24,368 bases of DNA from assembly GCA_900538475.1 (NCBI GenBank), contig UPYT01000030.1:1-24368 (forward strand). Direction: 5' to 3'. The position numbers were made by a program, and so were the translations under genes. Shown here one piece after another: positions 20,351 to 24,368 of this stretch. Positions within the stretch are counted from its first letter, which is position 1, and every line of letters starts with the position of its first letter. This DNA is from an uncultured Clostridium sp. GTDB taxonomy: Bacteria; Bacillota; Clostridia; Lachnospirales; Lachnospiraceae. The notes beneath the pieces are model-generated. The model made no database searches and had not been told where the DNA came from. It saw only the letters and a list, made by a program, of their open reading frames with translations.

Positions 20351-20392
20351 GCCATAAGATATATTAATTTTATTTATAATATATCTTGTGGT
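20351..20392. promoter_or_regulatory. Long dyad enclosing a TATAAT upstream of purL
   Basis: AAGATATATTA (20356-20366) and TAATATATCTT (20377-20387) are perfect inverted repeats around a 10-nt loop. With flanking pairs (G-U allowed) the stem reaches 16 bp (20351-20366 with 20377-20392). A perfect TATAAT lies at 20375-20380, across the loop/stem boundary, with no good -35. It could be an operator over the purL promoter or a weak terminator of the sigma-like gene; no T tract follows. Confidence 0.45.
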
Positions 20393-20460
20393 ATTATTTA
20401 ATTAGGATTGATCATTTTCCGAAACCATCAGGTGAAGTACAGAAAAATCAGGAGGAATCT

Positions 20461-23400
20461 ATGAGCGTAAGACGAGTGTATGTAGAGAAGAAACCGGAGT
20501 TTGCCGTTAAGGCTGGTGAACTGCGTGAGGAAATCAGCAGTTATCTGAGCATTGGCACGGTAAGCAATGTCCGGGTACTGATTCGTTATGATATTGAAAA
20601 TTTGTCCGAGGAGACTTATCGTCAGGCACTGGTGACTATTTTTTCCGAGCCGCCGGTTGATTTTGTATATGAAGAGGATTTTCCAAAGGAAGAGGGAGAT
20701 ACCGTATTTTCCGTTGAATATCTGCCAGGACAGTTTGACCAGAGGGCTGATTCTGCAGAGCAGTGTGTAAAGCTGTTAAATGAAAATGAGGAGCCGGTGA
20801 TTCGTACAGCGACAACCTATGTCCTGACCGGAGAACTGACTGATGAGCAGAGAGAGGCAGTGAAGAGCTTCTGCATCAATCCGGTGGATTCCAGAGAGGC
20901 ATCTGCAAAAAAACCGGAAACTCTGGTTACTGTGTTTGAAACCCCGGAGGATGTTGCTTCCTTTGACGGCTTTACAGAGTTTGGCCAGGAGGATTTAAAG
21001 GCTCTTTATGATTCTCTGAATCTGGCTATGACCTTCCGTGATTTTCAGCATATTCAGAATTATTATGCAGAGGAGGAGCATCGCAATCCCACAGTAACGG
21101 AGATCCGTGTTCTGGATACCTATTGGTCTGACCATTGCCGTCATACCACCTTTTCTACAGAATTAAAGAATGTAGAGATTACAGATGGCTTTTACAAGGC
21201 TCCTATTGAGAATACCTACAACCAGTATCTGGCTGACAGAGAGGTTCTTTATAAAGGCCGTGATGATAAGTTTGTCTGCCTGATGGATCTGGCGCTTCTG
21301 GCTATGAAGAAGCTTCGGGCAGAGGGGAAACTGGAGGATCTGGAGGTTTCTGACGAGATCAACGCCTGCAGTATTGTGGTGCCGGTGGAAATCGATGGAG
21401 TGACAGAGGAATGGCTGGTAAACTTTAAGAATGAAACCCACAACCATCCGACAGAAATCGAACCCTTCGGTGGTGCGGCAACCTGTCTGGGCGGTGCAAT
21501 CCGTGATCCCCTTTCCGGTCGTACTTATGTATATCAGGCTATGCGTGTAACCGGCGCGGCAGATCCGACCCGTCCCCTTTCTGAGACATTAAAGGGCAAG
21601 CTGCCTCAGAGAAAGCTGGTAAATGGCGCTGCCAGCGGATACAGCTCCTACGGAAACCAGATTGGACTGGCAACCGGCTATGTAAAGGAGATTTATCATC
21701 CGGATTATGCGGCAAAGCGTATGGAGATTGGCGCTGTTATGGGTGCAGCTCCGAGAAAATATGTAAAACGTCTGAACTCTGATCCCGGCGATATGATTGT
21801 TCTTCTGGGCGGACGTACCGGTCGTGACGGTATCGGAGGCGCTACCGGTTCCTCTAAGGTTCATACAGAGGCTTCCATTGAAGTTTGCGGCGCAGAGGTT
21901 CAGAAAGGAAATGCACCTACAGAGAGAAAGATTCAGAGACTGTTCCGCCGTCCGGAGGTTTCCAGCATAATCAAAAAGTGCAATGACTTTGGTGCTGGCG
22001 GTGTTTCTGTAGCGATTGGTGAGCTGGCTGCAGGACTGCAGATTGATTTAGACAAGGTTCCGAAAAAGTACGCAGGTCTGGACGGCACAGAGATCGCCAT
22101 TTCCGAATCTCAGGAGCGTATGGCTGTCGTTCTGGATCCGGCAGACGTAGAAAAATTCCTGGCATTTTCCGCAGAGGAAAACCTGGAGGCAATTCCGGTT
22201 GCAGTAGTAACTGAGGAGCCGCGTCTTGTTATGCATTGGAGAGGAAAAACCATTGTTGATATCAGCCGAGCATTCCTGGATACCAACGGCGCTCATCAGG
22301 AAGCAAGCGTAGTTCTGGAAACACCTTCACAGGAGGGTACTCCTTTTGCAAGAAATGATATTGGGGATGTAAAAGAAGCATGGCTGAAGGTGCTGGCTGA
22401 TCTGAACGTATGCTCTCAGAAAGGCCTTGTAGAGATGTTTGACGGTTCCATCGGTGCAGGAAGCGTATTTATGCCTTACGGCGGAAAATATCAGCTGACA
22501 GAGACACAGGCCATGGTTGCCAAGCTTCCGGTGCTGAAGGGAAAAACAGATACCGTTACCATGATGAGCTATGGTTTTGATCCGTATCTGTCCAGCTGGA
22601 GCCCCTATCATGGTTCCATTTATGCCGTAATTTCTTCTGTAGCAAAGATTGTGGCAAATGGCGGTGATTACAGCAAGATCCGTTTCACCTTCCAGGAATA
22701 CTTTAAGCGCATGACAGAGGATGCTTCCCGTTGGGGCGCTCCGTTTGCAGCTCTGTTAGGTGCATATAATGCACAGCTGGGCTTTGGCCTTCCGTCCATT
22801 GGCGGAAAGGACAGTATGTCCGGTACTTTTAATGATGAAAAGCACGGTGAGATCAATGTTCCGCCGACACTGGTTTCCTTTGCTGTAGATGTGGCAAGCA
22901 GCAGACATATTATTACTCCTGAACTGAAAAAGGCCGGAAATAAGCTGGTGGTATTCCGCATTGAAAAGGATCCGTATGATCTGCCGGTTTACAGCCAGAT
23001 TCTGGATGGATATGCAAAGCTTCATGAGGATATTAAGGCAGGACGGATTATTTCTGCGTATGCAGTAGAAGGACACGGACTGGCTGAGGCTGTCAGCAAG
23101 ATGGCATTTGGCAACCGCATGGGCGTTAAGATTGAGCACAATGTGGATCCGAGAGACTTCTTTGCACCGGGCTGGGGCAACATTGTATGTGAGGTTCCGG
23201 ACGGCATGGTAGGACAGCTGGCTATTACTTACACTGTAATTGGTGAAGTAACTGACCGCAATGCATTTGAGTACGGCCCTGTTACGATTTCCATGGATGA
23301 GGCTTTGAAGAACTGGACGGAGACACTGGAGGATGTATTCCCAACAAAATCCGGTGTAAAACAGACTCCGGTTCAGAATGAGCTTTACAAGGCAGACAAG

Positions 23401-24228
23401 GTATATGTATGCAGCCATAAGCTGGCTCAGCCGACGGTATTTATTCCTGTATTCCCGGGAACCAACTGTGAGTATGACAGCACCAAGGCTTTTGAGCGGG
23501 CCGGTGCAAAGGTTGTAACACGGGTATTTAAGAACATGACTGCTTCCGATATTCGGGAGTCTGTAGAAGAATACAAGAAAGAAATTGCAAAGGCACAGAT
23601 TGTGATGTTCCCAGGAGGATTTTCCGCAGGCGATGAGCCGGAGGGAAGCGCAAAATTCTTTGCAACCGTATTCCGTAACGCAGTCATCAAGGATGAGATT
23701 GAGAAGCTGTTAAATGAAAGAGACGGCCTGATGTTAGGTATCTGTAACGGTTTCCAGGCACTGATTAAATTGGGACTGGTTCCGGAAGGAAAGATTGTAG
23801 AGCAGGGGGCAGATTCTCCGACTCTGGCGATGAACACCATTGGCCGCCATATTTCCAAGATGGTATATACCAAGGTTGTTTCCAACAAGTCCCCGTGGCT
23901 GCAGAAGGCAGAACTGGGCGGTGTATACTGCAATCCGGCTTCTCATGGTGAGGGACGTTTTGTAGCAAATGAGCAGTGGCTGAGAACTCTGTTTGCTAAC
24001 GGACAGGTTGCCACTCAGTATGTAGATGATAAGGGCAATCCGACTATGGATGAATTCTGGAATCCCAATGGCTCCTACATGGCCATTGAAGGAATTACCA
24101 GCCCTGACGGACGTATTCTGGGCAAGATGGCCCACTCCGAACGCCGTGGCGATTCCGTAGCCATCAACATTTACGGCGAGCAGGATCTGAAAATCTTCGA
24201 AAGCGGCGTAGAATACTATACGCGTTAA
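20461..24228 (+). CDS. purL: Phosphoribosylformylglycinamidine synthase, single-chain (1255 aa)
   Basis: FGAM synthase turns FGAR, glutamine and ATP into FGAM, step four of de novo purine synthesis. ATG 20461 has AGGAGG at 20451-20456; in-frame codons from 20386 lie in the dyad region. One chain holds what Bacillus splits into PurS, PurL and PurQ: an N-terminal PurS-like region, the linker and first synthetase motif (VLDTYWSDHCRHTTF near 218), the ATP site FKNETHNHPTEIEPFGGAAT near 322-341, a second synthetase half, and a C-terminal glutaminase from about residue 992 (FIPVFPGTNCEYDSTKAF). The glutaminase triad is Cys1095 (LGICNGFQ), His1225 and Glu1227 (AHSER). All key residues are present, and the length is close to the ~1295 of E. 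coli PurL. A terminator follows 14 bp after the stop. Confidence 0.96.
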   Translation: MSVRRVYVEKKPEFAVKAGELREEISSYLSIGTVSNVRVLIRYDIENLSEETYRQALVTIFSEPPVDFVYEEDFPKEEGDTVFSVEYLPGQFDQRADSAEQCVKLLNENEEPVIRTATTYVLTGELTDEQREAVKSFCINPVDSREASAKKPETLVTVFETPEDVASFDGFTEFGQEDLKALYDSLNLAMTFRDFQHIQNYYAEEEHRNPTVTEIRVLDTYWSDHCRHTTFSTELKNVEITDGFYKAPIENTYNQYLADREVLYKGRDDKFVCLMDLALLAMKKLRAEGKLEDLEVSDEINACSIVVPVEIDGVTEEWLVNFKNETHNHPTEIEPFGGAATCLGGAIRDPLSGRTYVYQAMRVTGAADPTRPLSETLKGKLPQRKLVNGAASGYSSYGNQIGLATGYVKEIYHPDYAAKRMEIGAVMGAAPRKYVKRLNSDPGDMIVLLGGRTGRDGIGGATGSSKVHTEASIEVCGAEVQKGNAPTERKIQRLFRRPEVSSIIKKCNDFGAGGVSVAIGELAAGLQIDLDKVPKKYAGLDGTEIAISESQERMAVVLDPADVEKFLAFSAEENLEAIPVAVVTEEPRLVMHWRGKTIVDISRAFLDTNGAHQEASVVLETPSQEGTPFARNDIGDVKEAWLKVLADLNVCSQKGLVEMFDGSIGAGSVFMPYGGKYQLTETQAMVAKLPVLKGKTDTVTMMSYGFDPYLSSWSPYHGSIYAVISSVAKIVANGGDYSKIRFTFQEYFKRMTEDASRWGAPFAALLGAYNAQLGFGLPSIGGKDSMSGTFNDEKHGEINVPPTLVSFAVDVASSRHIITPELKKAGNKLVVFRIEKDPYDLPVYSQILDGYAKLHEDIKAGRIISAYAVEGHGLAEAVSKMAFGNRMGVKIEHNVDPRDFFAPGWGNIVCEVPDGMVGQLAITYTVIGEVTDRNAFEYGPVTISMDEALKNWTETLEDVFPTKSGVKQTPVQNELYKADKVYVCSHKLAQPTVFIPVFPGTNCEYDSTKAFERAGAKVVTRVFKNMTASDIRESVEEYKKEIAKAQIVMFPGGFSAGDEPEGSAKFFATVFRNAVIKDEIEKLLNERDGLMLGICNGFQALIKLGLVPEGKIVEQGADSPTLAMNTIGRHISKMVYTKVVSNKSPWLQKAELGGVYCNPASHGEGRFVANEQWLRTLFANGQVATQYVDDKGNPTMDEFWNPNGSYMAIEGITSPDGRILGKMAHSERRGDSVAINIYGEQDLKIFESGVEYYTR

Positions 24229-24241
24229 GCATGAGCCGTGC

Positions 24242-24306
24242 GACAAAAAGTCCCCTGGCGCTCCCGTTGTGCTTGCACAAAAGGGAGAGCCAGGGGACTT
24301 TTTGTC
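24242..24306. terminator. Very long bidirectional terminator after purL
   Basis: GACAAAAAGTCCCCTGGC (24242-24259) pairs perfectly with 24289-24306. One G/A mismatch follows, then CTCCC (24261-24265) with GGGAG (24283-24287). TTGTGC/GCACAA can close the loop further. A and T tracts are built into the stem on both sides, so it can act on either strand. Confidence 0.9.
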
Positions 24307-24309
24307 ATA

Positions 24310-24368
24310 GGGCGAAGCCCGCGACCGAGATGAAGCGAAGCGGAATCGAGGTAGGAGCACGGCGAAGA
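24310..24368. repeat. Short GCGAAG-type repeats at right edge
   Basis: Directly after the hairpin, GGGC-GAA-GCCC (24310-24320) is a compact palindrome. GCGAAG recurs in AAGCGAAGCGG and near the window end in GGCGAAGA. There is no open frame of note. It looks like a small dispersed intergenic repeat joined to the terminator, or the start of one cut by the window edge. Confidence 0.35.

Noticed and set aside
23734..24360. 208-codon minus-strand frame crossing the final terminator
   Set aside because: Antisense to purL and running through a long hairpin; no ribosome site, not protein-like.

Overview
The window looks like chromosomal DNA of a low-GC Gram-positive Clostridium relative, most probably a member of the Lachnospiraceae (inference). 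Grounds: AGGAGG-type ribosome binding sites, many extended -10 (TGnTATAAT-like) promoters, a single-chain 1255-residue FGAM synthase, a LuxS, and an HPr-like protein that lacks the phosphorylatable histidine. No gene here fixes genus or species.

Positions 1-11350 form an accessory island on the + strand. It is a run of small and medium genes with strong ribosome binding sites and tight spacing, most resembling immunity proteins of polymorphic-toxin or contact-dependent systems: a barstar-like fragment, a zinc-ribbon/DUF1963-like protein, DUF4241, a leucine-rich-repeat plus NTF2-fold protein, an 899-residue fusion of SUKH-1, DUF4261, an unassigned domain and DUF4253, and a CbrC-family protein. 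Several unassigned proteins, a lipoprotein and a 40-residue membrane peptide lie among them. No toxin, secretion gene, integrase or transposase is visible, so it reads as an orphan immunity array, or the tail of one that starts upstream. It holds fragments and a non-coding gap (1894-2460) with a promoter-like site and a good terminator.

Positions 11351-14957 hold a decayed receiver-domain gene, a Crh-like HPr paralogue with a near-consensus promoter and strong terminator, and an XPD/DinG-type iron-sulfur helicase with a fused RecB/Cas4-like nuclease motif. The helicase converges on, and overlaps by 17 bp, a LysR-type regulator that is divergent from purC.

Positions 15999-24368 are mainly core genome: purC (SAICAR synthase), a MATE transporter remnant with an internal deletion, luxS on the minus strand sharing a bidirectional terminator with it, tRNA-Ala(GGC), a membrane-anchored protein with a probable frameshift at its start, a short sigma-70-like protein without region 4, and the fused purL. 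A very long terminator hairpin and short GCGAAG-type repeats close the window. purC and purL act in the same pathway (de novo IMP synthesis) but are transcribed separately; no purine riboswitch was recognised before either.
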